NCBI RefSeq assembly: GCF_019669925.1
Contig: NZ_AP019779.1
Span: 682,001-746,000, forward strand
Length of the DNA stretch: 64,000 bases
Origin: Methanobrevibacter arboriphilus
GTDB taxonomy: Archaea > Methanobacteriota > Methanobacteria > Methanobacteriales > Methanobacteriaceae
Direction of reading: 5' to 3'
Shown piece after piece: positions 8,823 through 18,030 of this stretch; positions within the stretch are counted from its first letter, which is position 1, and every line of letters starts with the position of its first letter. The notes beneath the pieces were generated by a model. That model had not been told where the DNA came from, ran no database searches, and worked only from the letters and a program-made list of their open reading frames with translations. Both the position numbers and the translations under genes were made by a program.

Positions 8823-10616
8823 ATGACAAAAAAGTTAAAATACCTCTTAAATATTTCTATATTTCTTATGGTTCTAATTTCAGTAGCTACGATTGCTGCT
8901 GAAGATGTTAATGGATCTAAAGTCATAGATATAGATGATGGTATGGATAATGATCAGATACAAGCAAAAATTGATGATCCAAACACAGAAAATGGAGATA
9001 CTCTAAATTTTAAAGGATCCAATTATAATAACATCAATCTGATTATAAATAAATCTTTAAACTTTGTTTCAACAGTTAATGGTGGAACTACAATCAATAC
9101 TGTCCAAAATCAAAGTTATTTATCAAATGCTGTTAAATCACAAAATGGGAGTTATGGAGTAGGTAGTGGAATAAATAATATAAATACTACTGTTGCTGCT
9201 TTTTATTTATTATCAGGTAGTGAAAATAGTTCAATAACTGGATTTAATTTTAAAAGCACACTATTTAATCCTGGAAATTCAACATCTCGAAGTTTTTCAC
9301 ATATTTTAGTTATAGATACTTCTAATGTAAATATAATAAAAAATAACTTTGATGGTGCAGGTGTTCCAATAGCTATTGCAAATTCACAGAATATTTTAGT
9401 TGAAGAAAATAATATTACTAATAGTTCTTATTATGCAATTAATGTTAGAGAAGATGAATCTGGAAGAAATAATATAATAAATAAAAATAATATTATAAAT
9501 GGTTATGATGGTATTTCTGTACAGTGTTCAAACACATTAGCTAGTAATAATTATGTTTATAATATGGCAAATAATGGATTTGGAATATGGCATTCAGGAT
9601 CTAACTCTACTTTGATTAATAATACTGCAGATACATTTAAATATGGAGTATTTATTAAACATGGTGGAGGTGGAGATTATATTATAAATAATACTTGGAT
9701 AAATGCAAGTAGTTGGGCTGTTGAACTTCAAGGAACAAACACTCAAATTATTAACAACAGTTTTTATAATATGAGTACAGCTATCTATCAATATGCAAAA
9801 GGAGCTTCATACTATTTATCTGGAAATACGTTCACCAATGTTACAACTAAATTTGCTTTAAGAGATTCAATATTAAATGGAAGTTATATTAATACAAGTA
9901 GTTCTATTCCAAATGCAACAGTATACAATGGAGCAAATATAAGTATTTCATCTAAAGTATCACAATCATCAATAGTCAATGGAAAAACTGTAACATACAC
10001 AATATTGCTCTCTAATAATGGAGATCTTGCAGGTAAAAATTTGAGAATATCTGATATAATCCCAGTTGGATCTAAAATAGTATCTTATCAAGCTTCCAGA
10101 GGTACATTTACTAATGGAACATGGAATATCGAAACATTAGGTGCTGATGGAGATGCACTGTTAACTGTTACTGTTCAACCAGTGCAAAAAGGAACATATA
10201 GTACTAATACTGAAGTTAGTTATGATGCAGGTATAGAACCAGTGATGAACACTACAGAAGCAAAAACTTTAAAATTAACTGTTAATCCTGATGTTAAATT
10301 ATCTTATTCAGCTTCAGTTAGTAGTAATAAAGTAAAAGTAGGTAAAACTGCTATAATAAGTGTTAAAATTACTAACAGTGGAAAAGATAAGTCTAGCCCA
10401 ATAAAAATTTATAATAAGTTACCAAAAAGTTTAAAAAATGTTTTTGTCAATTATAAATCTATATTTAAATCTTCTAAATGGCAATTTAGTGCAAATGGGC
10501 AAAAATCAATAATTCTCAAAATGAAAGTTAAAGTCACTAAAAAAGGCATATTAAAAGTTCCTATTTATGCAAACGGTAAACTAATAAAAACAATTACAAT
10601 TAAAGGAGTTAAATAA
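8823..10616 (+). CDS. Beta-helix adhesin-like protein with DUF11-type and Lys-rich C-terminal domains
   Basis: 597 aa, exported by a signal peptide (YLLNISIFLMVLISVATIAA). The cap GSNYNNINLIINKSL and beta-helix rungs (about 100-360) are followed by a DUF11-like repeat (VTYTILLSNNGDLAGKNL, about 390-480) and a Lys-rich final domain of about 100 aa. There is no membrane anchor, so attachment to the pseudomurein wall through the basic C-terminal domain is inferred. The RBS AGGAGTTTTAAAAA precedes the ATG. Such proteins are hallmarks of gut Methanobrevibacter; binding partners are not predictable. Confidence 0.82.
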   Translation: MTKKLKYLLNISIFLMVLISVATIAAEDVNGSKVIDIDDGMDNDQIQAKIDDPNTENGDTLNFKGSNYNNINLIINKSLNFVSTVNGGTTINTVQNQSYLSNAVKSQNGSYGVGSGINNINTTVAAFYLLSGSENSSITGFNFKSTLFNPGNSTSRSFSHILVIDTSNVNIIKNNFDGAGVPIAIANSQNILVEENNITNSSYYAINVREDESGRNNIINKNNIINGYDGISVQCSNTLASNNYVYNMANNGFGIWHSGSNSTLINNTADTFKYGVFIKHGGGGDYIINNTWINASSWAVELQGTNTQIINNSFYNMSTAIYQYAKGASYYLSGNTFTNVTTKFALRDSILNGSYINTSSSIPNATVYNGANISISSKVSQSSIVNGKTVTYTILLSNNGDLAGKNLRISDIIPVGSKIVSYQASRGTFTNGTWNIETLGADGDALLTVTVQPVQKGTYSTNTEVSYDAGIEPVMNTTEAKTLKLTVNPDVKLSYSASVSSNKVKVGKTAIISVKITNSGKDKSSPIKIYNKLPKSLKNVFVNYKSIFKSSKWQFSANGQKSIILKMKVKVTKKGILKVPIYANGKLIKTITIKGVK

Positions 10617-10828
10617 AGAATCAATAAAAAAAAAGGAGTTTGATAAAAGAATTTAATATACTTCTTTATTTATTATTTTTATGATTTATTTATTTTATTT
10701 AATTAATTTAATAATTTAATAATTAAAATATTTTATAATTAAAATATTTATACAATTATTTTGTTATTATATAAATTTAATTTTTATTAAAAACTTTTAA
10801 ATATTCTAATTTATAATGGAGTAATTTT

Positions 10829-11674
10829 ATGGATAATATTAAATGTATAAACAATTTAAATGCAGATGATTGGGAAAACGCCTGGAAAAATGAACTCGGT
10901 GAAGAAATAAAGAAAAAAAAATTTTGGACTAAAGATACACCAAAAATTCATTTTGAAAAAATAGCTGTTAAAGATGAATATCATGAAAAATTAATGGAAA
11001 AATTAGTTTTAGATGAAACTGATACAGTAATAGATTTAGGATGTGGAGAAGGAGCAGTTACTACTTTAATAGCTGAAAAAGTATCAAAAATTCTTGGAAT
11101 AGATTCCTCCCCTATGATGTTAGATTTATTACAACAAAGAATAGATCATGATAATATTAAAAATATTGAAACTAAAAAAATGAAAATCGAGGATGTTTCT
11201 ATTGAAAGTGTTGGGAAATTCGATGTTGTATTAGCATCAAGATCATTTATGGGAATACATGATATAAAAGATGTTTTAATAAATTCTAATGAAATAGCTA
11301 ATAAATACGTGTTTTTAGCTGTATTTGGAAGAAGAAATTGGAGAATAGAGAAGAAATTCTATGAGGAAATTGGAAAAGATTATCCTGACTTTGCACCACA
11401 TGATTATATCTTTAATATGCTAATTAATTTAGGAATCTATCCTAATATTGAACACTTCGACCTTAAAGGTAATAGGAAATATGATGATATTGAAGATGCA
11501 TTTATCAGAATGAAATGGAAGATGAATAATCTTTCTGAAGAGGAAGTTGACAAAATAAAACCATTTCTAGAAGAAAATCTAAAGCTTAATAAAGAAGATG
11601 GGAAGCTAGAAAACCCTCTTGATAAATCCGATTTAGTTCTAATATGGTGGAGTAAAGACAGTTTTAATTGGTAA
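10829..11674 (+). CDS. Class I SAM-dependent methyltransferase, paralogue 1
   Basis: 281 aa, soluble. Motif I VIDLGCGEGAVT (67-78) binds S-adenosylmethionine, and GIDSSPMMLDLLQQRI gives the acidic strand-2 end. The N-terminal DDWENAWKNELGEE and C-terminal LVLIWWS are shared with two paralogues at 14578 and 24633. The substrate is unknown. Similar methyltransferases are found near iron-complex ABC transporters in anaerobes (memory), and a binding protein of that type lies at 13334, so a role in metal or metallophore chemistry is possible but unproven. RBS GGAGTAATTTT precedes the ATG. Confidence 0.8.
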   Translation: MDNIKCINNLNADDWENAWKNELGEEIKKKKFWTKDTPKIHFEKIAVKDEYHEKLMEKLVLDETDTVIDLGCGEGAVTTLIAEKVSKILGIDSSPMMLDLLQQRIDHDNIKNIETKKMKIEDVSIESVGKFDVVLASRSFMGIHDIKDVLINSNEIANKYVFLAVFGRRNWRIEKKFYEEIGKDYPDFAPHDYIFNMLINLGIYPNIEHFDLKGNRKYDDIEDAFIRMKWKMNNLSEEEVDKIKPFLEENLKLNKEDGKLENPLDKSDLVLIWWSKDSFNW

Positions 11675-11859
11675 ATTCTATAAAAATCAAAACTAATAAG
11701 AATAAAATGATAATAAAAATATTTATAAAAATAATAAAAATGATAAAAATAATGAACCGTGCAAATAATATAAATAATATAAAAGTAATGTGAAAATAAT
11801 ATAAAATAATGAATAAAAAGAAATGCTTTTCATTCAATTATTATTAATTCAATTATTTA

Positions 11860-13035
11860 CTATTTATTTTTTTCAATAACATCTAAAAATTCTTTTATAT
11901 TAGAAATGTTTTCTTTTAAAAATTTGTCATCAACATTTTCTAAAATATCTTTGTTTTTACCTTCTATTTGGCCTTTTTTAGTAGTCTTAATATCATCTAA
12001 AAGTTCAATTACTTCTTTTATTGTTGTTATAGTATCATTACGATCTATTACTCCTTCAGGAGAATAATATGATTGATTTCGTGGAGCTTCAAATATAACA
12101 ACATTACCATCATCTATCAATTCATCAGTTAATCTGACTTTTGTAATTCGATTATTTTCATATGGAGTAAAATAAAAAGATCTGCTCTCCAAACATATTC
12201 CAGCTAAATACTCAGTATAATCCTCACCTTCAGAATCTTCAATAACTACACCTTTTGGAATACGGACAGTACTTAAAATTTGCCATATATTAGTAATTCC
12301 CTCTTCCTCATTTTTAGCTTTATTAATATATTCTTTGAAGAATGCTGCACGAACAAAACGATTAGAAGGTGTAAATCCCCCAGGAAGACCTGTTGTTCCA
12401 GTTCCTTGTGAAAAAGGTGTTGCATTAAATTCACCATACTTTTTTGGACTAAATTGCTTAGGTTGAACATGGAGATAATTCCTAAGATTTTGTGTATGCC
12501 ATTCTAAATTAGGAGTATTAGTCATAACACCAACAGGATTCTCCTTAAATTTTAATTCACCACCACTAGGCTCAATTACAACAACACGACCAGTAACATC
12601 AGCAAAGATATAGTGTAAAGGAATTGACTTATTCATTATAGGTACTTCAGTATCTATTAACCGAATATTTTTTAAATTCTTTTCTAAATCAGCAATTGAC
12701 TTATAATTACCTAAAACCCAATTCAAAAATTCCCATGGAGCTAAATTATTTTTACCTTTAACTTCATTTTTATTATATACAGCTTCACCAGGTAAATAAA
12801 GTTCAGCCATAGCAAGACCATGTTCATTTATTCCATCAGTAAAAATATAATTTCCAGCTATTCCTCGACCAGTACCAAGCATAGCATATTTATTTGTCAT
12901 TTCCTTACCAAAAACATGCCAGCTATAATCTCTTGGTAAAAAAACAGGATTCCCCTCTAAAGGAAATGAAAAATCCATTGTCCTTGCTAAAAAATGTTTA
13001 TTGTCCTCAGTTTTAGTAAAAATACTCGTACACAT
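11860..13035 (-). CDS. Choloylglycine hydrolase / penicillin V acylase family Ntn hydrolase
   Basis: 391 aa; hydrolyses a linear amide bond with an N-terminal Cys nucleophile. After Met removal the chain starts with Cys2; Arg18 and Asp21 are in place (FLARTMDF), MTNTPNLEW gives Asn173 and SNRFVRA gives Arg226, matching the catalytic set C2, R18, D21, N175, R228 of bile salt hydrolases with a two-residue shift. At the pocket position where bile salt hydrolases carry Asn82 it has Tyr80 (AELYLPG), as in penicillin V acylase, so bile acid specificity is doubtful. No signal peptide. The C-terminal 60 aa exceed the usual length of about 330. ATG at 13035 was chosen because GGTGGTGA is its RBS and Cys must be residue 2. 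Transcribed alone. Confidence 0.85.
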   Translation of the reverse strand: MCTSIFTKTEDNKHFLARTMDFSFPLEGNPVFLPRDYSWHVFGKEMTNKYAMLGTGRGIAGNYIFTDGINEHGLAMAELYLPGEAVYNKNEVKGKNNLAPWEFLNWVLGNYKSIADLEKNLKNIRLIDTEVPIMNKSIPLHYIFADVTGRVVVIEPSGGELKFKENPVGVMTNTPNLEWHTQNLRNYLHVQPKQFSPKKYGEFNATPFSQGTGTTGLPGGFTPSNRFVRAAFFKEYINKAKNEEEGITNIWQILSTVRIPKGVVIEDSEGEDYTEYLAGICLESRSFYFTPYENNRITKVRLTDELIDDGNVVIFEAPRNQSYYSPEGVIDRNDTITTIKEVIELLDDIKTTKKGQIEGKNKDILENVDDKFLKENISNIKEFLDVIEKNK

Positions 13036-13333
13036 TTTTTTCACCACCAATATTTATTATTTTAATCTATATTCATTTAATATGTATATATAAAATATAT
13101 TATTATATAATATATATTAATAATAAAATTATTGGTTAGTGATTTAAAAATAATGAAAAATTATAATAAAAATGATAAATAAAGAAAATCAAGTCTTAAT
13201 AAAAAATTAAAACTTATTATATAAAACTTATTATATAAATTAAATCTGAATTATAAAAATTATATAAATAATATAAATTTATATAAAAATATAAATAAAA
13301 TTTTATATAAATAAAACTAAACATTTATTAAAG

Positions 13334-14428
13334 TTACATATTTTCTTCTTTTAAACCACTGCTTTTAAGAATATTTACAACATCCTCATCACTCAAGTCA
13401 TAGTGATAAAATTCTTTATAAAACATCTTAACTTCAGATTTAAGATCAATATCAGAATATTTATCTGGATATATGACTTTAGCAGTCCATGGAATACCAA
13501 TAATTATGTTTGCACCAGGAGGCCTGTCAAACCATTTAAATGGAGATTGTGGAGACAAATAAACTTGTTTATTTTTAACTGCATCAATATCAGCCCATTT
13601 AGAATTATTGTAAACCTTTTGATAAAAGTCAGGACTAGTAGTTATTATAACCTCAGGATTCCATTTAATAACTTGTTCAATTGAAACATCAACTTGTCCA
13701 ACTCCTTCTTGCAGTTGAATATCTGCAACATTCTTTCCACCAACAATATCAATTAATTGAGCATGTAAAGAACCACTTGGGTCTGTTTGAAGACCTTCAT
13801 CACCTTCAGCATAATAAACCTTCTTTTTCTCATTATCAGGAATAGAACTTGAAACTTTTTCAGTTTTATCAAGATATTTATTAGTAAAATCAATCAATTT
13901 ATTAGCTTTATCTTCAGCACCAAGTAATTTCCCCATAAATTCAATTGAAGGAGTAATTTTAGTAACATCAGAGTTATCAGTAACTCCAACAACAGGAATA
14001 GTTCCAAATTTAGTTTGTCTTTCATTTACAGTAGCTAAATCAACATCACCCATAGCTCCCTCAATTACAAGATCAGGATTAACAGAAATAATCTGTTCAT
14101 AGCTACCATCCTGTCGTCCAAACCATCCACCAATTACTGGTAAATTAAGATATTTACTATTTACATATTCTTTTTCAATATCAGTCCACTGATAATTCAG
14201 TCCACCTAATTTATCAGGAGTAAGCATATAAACCATTGTAGTCATAGGAGGAGAAGTAGCTACTACATTTGAAACATCACTAGGAACAGTAACTGTCCTA
14301 CCAACCATGTCAGTTATGGTGATATTTCCATCTTGAGATATAGATGAACCTGGGTTAAAGTAGTAAGCGATTCCAACACCAGAAACTATCAATATAGCTA
14401 CGACCACAAGTATAATATTTTTATTAAT
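13334..14428 (-). CDS. Iron-siderophore/cobalamin-type ABC transporter substrate-binding protein, probable ATT start
   Basis: 364 aa, anchored or exported by NIILVVVAILIVSGVGIAYYF. The mature part has the FepB/BtuF (class III) plan: ITDMVGRTVTVPSDVSNVV at the start, a helical backbone around IEQVIKWNPEVIITTSPDFY, and closing with FYHYDLSDEDV. It should bind a metal chelate or corrinoid outside the membrane. No permease or ATPase gene is near, so it is an orphan that must share a transporter elsewhere. The first in-frame canonical start is GTG at 14407, which removes the positively charged N-region; an ATT at 14428 behind GGGGTTG gives MNKNIILVV and looks right. Flanked by two paralogous methyltransferases and the Ntn hydrolase. 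Confidence 0.8.
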   Translation of the reverse strand: MNKNIILVVVAILIVSGVGIAYYFNPGSSISQDGNITITDMVGRTVTVPSDVSNVVATSPPMTTMVYMLTPDKLGGLNYQWTDIEKEYVNSKYLNLPVIGGWFGRQDGSYEQIISVNPDLVIEGAMGDVDLATVNERQTKFGTIPVVGVTDNSDVTKITPSIEFMGKLLGAEDKANKLIDFTNKYLDKTEKVSSSIPDNEKKKVYYAEGDEGLQTDPSGSLHAQLIDIVGGKNVADIQLQEGVGQVDVSIEQVIKWNPEVIITTSPDFYQKVYNNSKWADIDAVKNKQVYLSPQSPFKWFDRPPGANIIIGIPWTAKVIYPDKYSDIDLKSEVKMFYKEFYHYDLSDEDVVNILKSSGLKEENM

Positions 14429-14577
14429 ATTTACAACCCCATTAAAAAATAAATAAAAATTAGCTATTTATTATTAAACTATCTATTTAACCATAAATTA
14501 GTTATTAGTATTAAATTATTCATTGATATTTGAGTATCTCATTATGTTTAATGCTAAATATCATATTTAATGCTAAG

Positions 14578-15408
14578 TTACTTATTTTTCCACCACATTA
14601 ATACTAAATCAGCTTTATCTTCAAGATTCTCTAGCTTCCCATCTTCTTTATTAAGCTTTAGATTTTCTTCTAAAAATGGCCTTATTTTCTCAACTTCCTC
14701 TTCAGAAAGATTATTCATCTTCCATTTCATTCTGATAAATGCATCTTCAATATCATCATACTTCCTATTACCTAAAAGATCAAAATTTTCAATATTAGGA
14801 TAGATTCCTAAACTAATCAATAAATTAAATAAATAATCATAAGGTGCAAAATCAGGATAATCTTTTCCAATTTCCTCATAGAATTTCTTCTCTAATTTCC
14901 AATTATTCCTTCCAAATACCACTAAAAACACATATTTCTTAGCTATTTTTTGAATATTTAGAATTGTATCTTTAATCTCATGAATTCCCATAAAAGATCT
15001 TGAAGCAACAACAACATCAAATTTTCCAACATTATCAACAGTTGCATCCTCAATATCACTCTCAACAATATCAATATTATCAATATTATAATGTTCAATT
15101 CTTTGTTTTAGCATATCAAGCATAACTGGTGAAGAATCAAGAGCAGTTACAGATTTAACTTTTTCAGCTATCAATGAAGTTACAGCACCTTCACCACTTC
15201 CCAAGTCTAAAACTGTGTCATCATCCTCCAGTATTAACTTAGGAATTAACTTTTCATGATATTCATCTTTAACAGCTATTTTTTCAAAATGAATTTTAGG
15301 AGTATCTTTAGTCCATTTCTTTTCTCTTTTCTTAGATCCAACTTCGTTTGCCCAAGCTTTTTCCCAGTCAAAATCATTGGGATCTTTTATACAATCATTA
15401 GAATCCAT
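14578..15408 (-). CDS. Class I SAM-dependent methyltransferase, paralogue 2
   Basis: 276 aa, very similar to the 10829 product: shared DTPKIHFEKIAVKDEYHEKL, DLGSGEGAVTSLIAEKV (SAM motif I, with Ser replacing the Cys of paralogue 1), VVASRSFMGIHEIKDT and the end LVLMWWKNK. The start ATG has RBS AGGTAATATT. It lies 149 bp upstream of the orphan metal-complex binding protein on the same strand, so co-transcription is possible. Two direct 14-bp repeats with the CGAAATGT core sit 56-90 bp upstream of its start and may be an operator. Substrate unknown. Confidence 0.8.
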   Translation of the reverse strand: MDSNDCIKDPNDFDWEKAWANEVGSKKREKKWTKDTPKIHFEKIAVKDEYHEKLIPKLILEDDDTVLDLGSGEGAVTSLIAEKVKSVTALDSSPVMLDMLKQRIEHYNIDNIDIVESDIEDATVDNVGKFDVVVASRSFMGIHEIKDTILNIQKIAKKYVFLVVFGRNNWKLEKKFYEEIGKDYPDFAPYDYLFNLLISLGIYPNIENFDLLGNRKYDDIEDAFIRMKWKMNNLSEEEVEKIRPFLEENLKLNKEDGKLENLEDKADLVLMWWKNK

Positions 15409-15965
15409 AATATTACCTATTTTTAATTTATTTAAATTTGAATTAAATTATAATCAAGTATACACAAAACGAAATGTCTTAAATACAAAACGAAATGTAT
15501 TATTATACATAACATTTTACTCATAATTATATTTAAAGCTATCTAAAACCTTAAAAAAAGAAAATAAAATTTTTAAAAAAAATATAGTCATGTGAATACT
15601 ATAAAACATCACTATCGTTATAGTTCAAAATTAATAATAAAATAATGAAAAAATAAGTCGAAATGTATATATATTCAATACGAAATATTATTATTATGCA
15701 GTTATTATTATCATACAATTAATAATTATAAACCAAAAAATTAATACCCCAATAAATTATTTTAATATTTATTGTTGTTTTATTGAAAACAGGGTAGCTA
15801 ATTTTAAATAATAGCTGTAAAAATGGTTTAAAAATAGTTTAGATAATAATTAATTTTTAAAATCTCTTAAAAATTAATTAAAAAACTAGATTGAATTAGT
15901 AAAAGTAAATAAATAGAAATTTAGAAACTAAAAACTAATTTATGATAAAAAATGGAGATGATCAA
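15409..15965. other. Divergent intergenic region between methyltransferase 2 and surface protein
   Basis: 557 bp. Besides the tandem CGAAATGT operator near 15480, a further TCGAAATGTATATATATT (15658-15675) is followed by ATACGAAATATT (15678-15689). The rest is AT-rich with no open frame of note. Confidence 0.5.
15464..15510 (-). promoter_or_regulatory. Direct-repeat operator candidate, CGAAATGT core
   Basis: ACAAAACGAAATGT occurs exactly twice (15464-15477 and 15485-15498), phased 21 bp apart, followed by an ATGTAT-TATT-ATACAT inverted repeat (15495-15510). The CpG-containing core stands out in this AT-rich DNA and recurs at 15659-15666 and, inverted, at 8586-8593. The position upstream of methyltransferase 2 suggests a transcription factor site. 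Confidence 0.5.
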
Positions 15966-17759
15966 ATTAAGAATATCAAACTAAGATTAATGTTCCTATT
16001 AGTACTTTTTGTAGCTATAGGAACAATGACTTCGTCTGTATCAGCAGCACAAACATGGAATATAGATAATAACGCTGATTTATCTGCTATCCAATCTATA
16101 ATTGATAATGCGGGAGTAGGAGACATAATAAGTTTTGCGACTGATGGTGCTTATAACCTTGCTGGTTCAATAAACATTAGTAAAACCTTGACAATATTAG
16201 GTAATGGAGCTACAATAACTGGAATTCAAGACGCTAACACACCTATATTCAAATTAGCAATTAATACTTCCGATCCAGATGTATTTAAAGATATTTCAAT
16301 ATCTAATTTTACATTAAATGCTATGTCTGCAATAACTGTAACTAATGGAGCTAATATAACATTAGACAATCTTACACTTACTGGAGCTAATAAAAATAAT
16401 GGAACTGGAATTACTGCTAGTCAAGTGAGAGACCTTACAATAAAAAATGTTAATGCAAGTAACTTCCGTGATGCTATTGGTGTTGGCGGAGGAAACAATA
16501 CAGTTGTAACTAATAATGATTTCCATGATCTTGGAAGAAATGCAATGTCATTTTACCAAAATGCAGGAAATATATTTGTTAAAAATAACACAATGAATAA
16601 TGCTCAATATGGTGTATTTTTTGGTGGAGGAGTTAAATATATAGAAATTGAAGGAAATAACATATCTAATATGAGTATAGTTGGATTAGCTATAATAAAA
16701 TCATGTAATAATGCTATAATCAAAAATAATAATATTATAGAGAATAATATAGGCATTATTATAAAAGCTAATGACACACAACATGGAGCACCAACAACAC
16801 TTGAAAGTATAATTGTATCAGGAAATAATATTTCTAAAAGTTATTTATTTGGTATATTATTAGAAAATATAATTCAAAGTACAGTAGGAAAAGAATTAAT
16901 ATTAGATAATAATACTTTTTCAGAAAATGGTTGGAGATATGCTGAATATGTTGGTGGTGATTGGTGGAATTCAACCTCAGATCAACCATCAACTGGAAAA
17001 TCAGGATGGGGTAATGAAATAGGAAATTTTGATGTGTTCATGAACTATTTTGAAGATACTACTCCAACACCAAATGCAAACCTAACACTTACAGACACAA
17101 TAAGCACAAACGTCGTGAAAAATGGTGGAAAACTAATATATACTTTAACTGTTAAAAATATTGGAAATGGAACATCAGATGTAATAACTATTGATACAGG
17201 ATTATTATCAAGTATTGCAAACTCTGTTGTAACATACAAATCTACTGGAGCATTTTCTAATAACAAATGGATTATAAACAGCTTAAAAGGTGGAGATACT
17301 GCATCTTTAGTACTTGAAGTTCAAACTAAAAAATCAGGAACTAAAAACATTATTTCAACATTAAAAACTTCAACACAAAATGATACTTCAACAAATCCAA
17401 CAAAATTAACTGTAAATAAAGATATTAAAGTATCTAGTAGTAATGCATTCAGTGCAAATAAAGTAAAGAGAAATAAATATTTCTATATAACAACTACAAT
17501 TAAAAACACTGGATTAGATAACTCAAGTACATTCAATAGTAAAATAGCAACCACCAAAGGATTAAAAGTAGCAGCAGTAAGTAAAAGTAGCTATGCATCA
17601 TACAACAAAAAAAGCCAAACATGGACAGTCAAAAAAGTTCCTGCTAAAAAAACAATAACCCTAAAAATGAAAGTCAAAGCAACAAAAACCGGAACACAAA
17701 AAGTAAAAGTAACAACAAACGGCAAATCACAAACCAAATCTGTAAAAGTTGTCAAATAA
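15966..17759 (+). CDS. Beta-helix adhesin-like protein with two Ig/DUF11-like domains, probable ATT start
   Basis: About 597 aa. Signal peptide KNIKLRLMFLLVLFVAIGTM ending SVSA; beta-helix rungs (about 60-330) with cap INISKTLTILGNGATI; a DUF11-like domain (GGKLIYTLTVKNIGNGTSD) and a Lys-rich final domain. No C-terminal anchor. An ATG at 15942 exists in frame, but the sequence GGAGATGATC inside that longer form is a near-perfect ribosome binding site pointing at ATT 15966, which gives the normal MKNIKLRLMF signal start; I prefer the latter. Function: wall-associated surface protein, ligand unknown. The 3' end is rich in A/C codons. Confidence 0.8.
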   Translation: MKNIKLRLMFLLVLFVAIGTMTSSVSAAQTWNIDNNADLSAIQSIIDNAGVGDIISFATDGAYNLAGSINISKTLTILGNGATITGIQDANTPIFKLAINTSDPDVFKDISISNFTLNAMSAITVTNGANITLDNLTLTGANKNNGTGITASQVRDLTIKNVNASNFRDAIGVGGGNNTVVTNNDFHDLGRNAMSFYQNAGNIFVKNNTMNNAQYGVFFGGGVKYIEIEGNNISNMSIVGLAIIKSCNNAIIKNNNIIENNIGIIIKANDTQHGAPTTLESIIVSGNNISKSYLFGILLENIIQSTVGKELILDNNTFSENGWRYAEYVGGDWWNSTSDQPSTGKSGWGNEIGNFDVFMNYFEDTTPTPNANLTLTDTISTNVVKNGGKLIYTLTVKNIGNGTSDVITIDTGLLSSIANSVVTYKSTGAFSNNKWIINSLKGGDTASLVLEVQTKKSGTKNIISTLKTSTQNDTSTNPTKLTVNKDIKVSSSNAFSANKVKRNKYFYITTTIKNTGLDNSSTFNSKIATTKGLKVAAVSKSSYASYNKKSQTWTVKKVPAKKTITLKMKVKATKTGTQKVKVTTNGKSQTKSVKVVK

Positions 17760-17773
17760 CTAATATCTAAATA

Positions 17774-17840
17774 AAAAGTATGATTAGAATAAAAATATGA
17801 TTAAAATTTATATACTAATCCATACTTTTAATTTTTTTTA
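17774..17840 (+). terminator. Hairpin with T-tract downstream of surface protein gene
   Basis: Arms AAAAGTATGATTAG (17774-17787) and CTAATCCATACTTTT (17815-17829) pair with a single-base bulge and are followed by AATTTTTTTTAA. This looks like a transcription terminator or 3'-end stabilising stem for the gene ending at 17759. Confidence 0.55.
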
Positions 17841-18030
17841 ACTTATTTTTGATATTTTTCTAAATTTCAAAATTTAATTATTAAATATAATTAATATTAT
17901 TAAAATTATTAAAATTAATAATTATTAAGATCAATAATACTTTTATTAATATTAATATTATCCTTATATATAACAAATTATATATTTTTTATTAGAATTT
18001 TTAGGTTTTAATTTAAATTAATTAAGAGAG

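Noticed and set aside
14407-14442. Frameshift at the start of the binding protein (ATGGGG followed by a frame that would fit with one more G)
   Set aside because: An extra G would give MGVVNINKNII, but six other genes in the window show ATT behind a ribosome site, and ATT 14428 explains the N-terminus without an error. Kept as alternative only.
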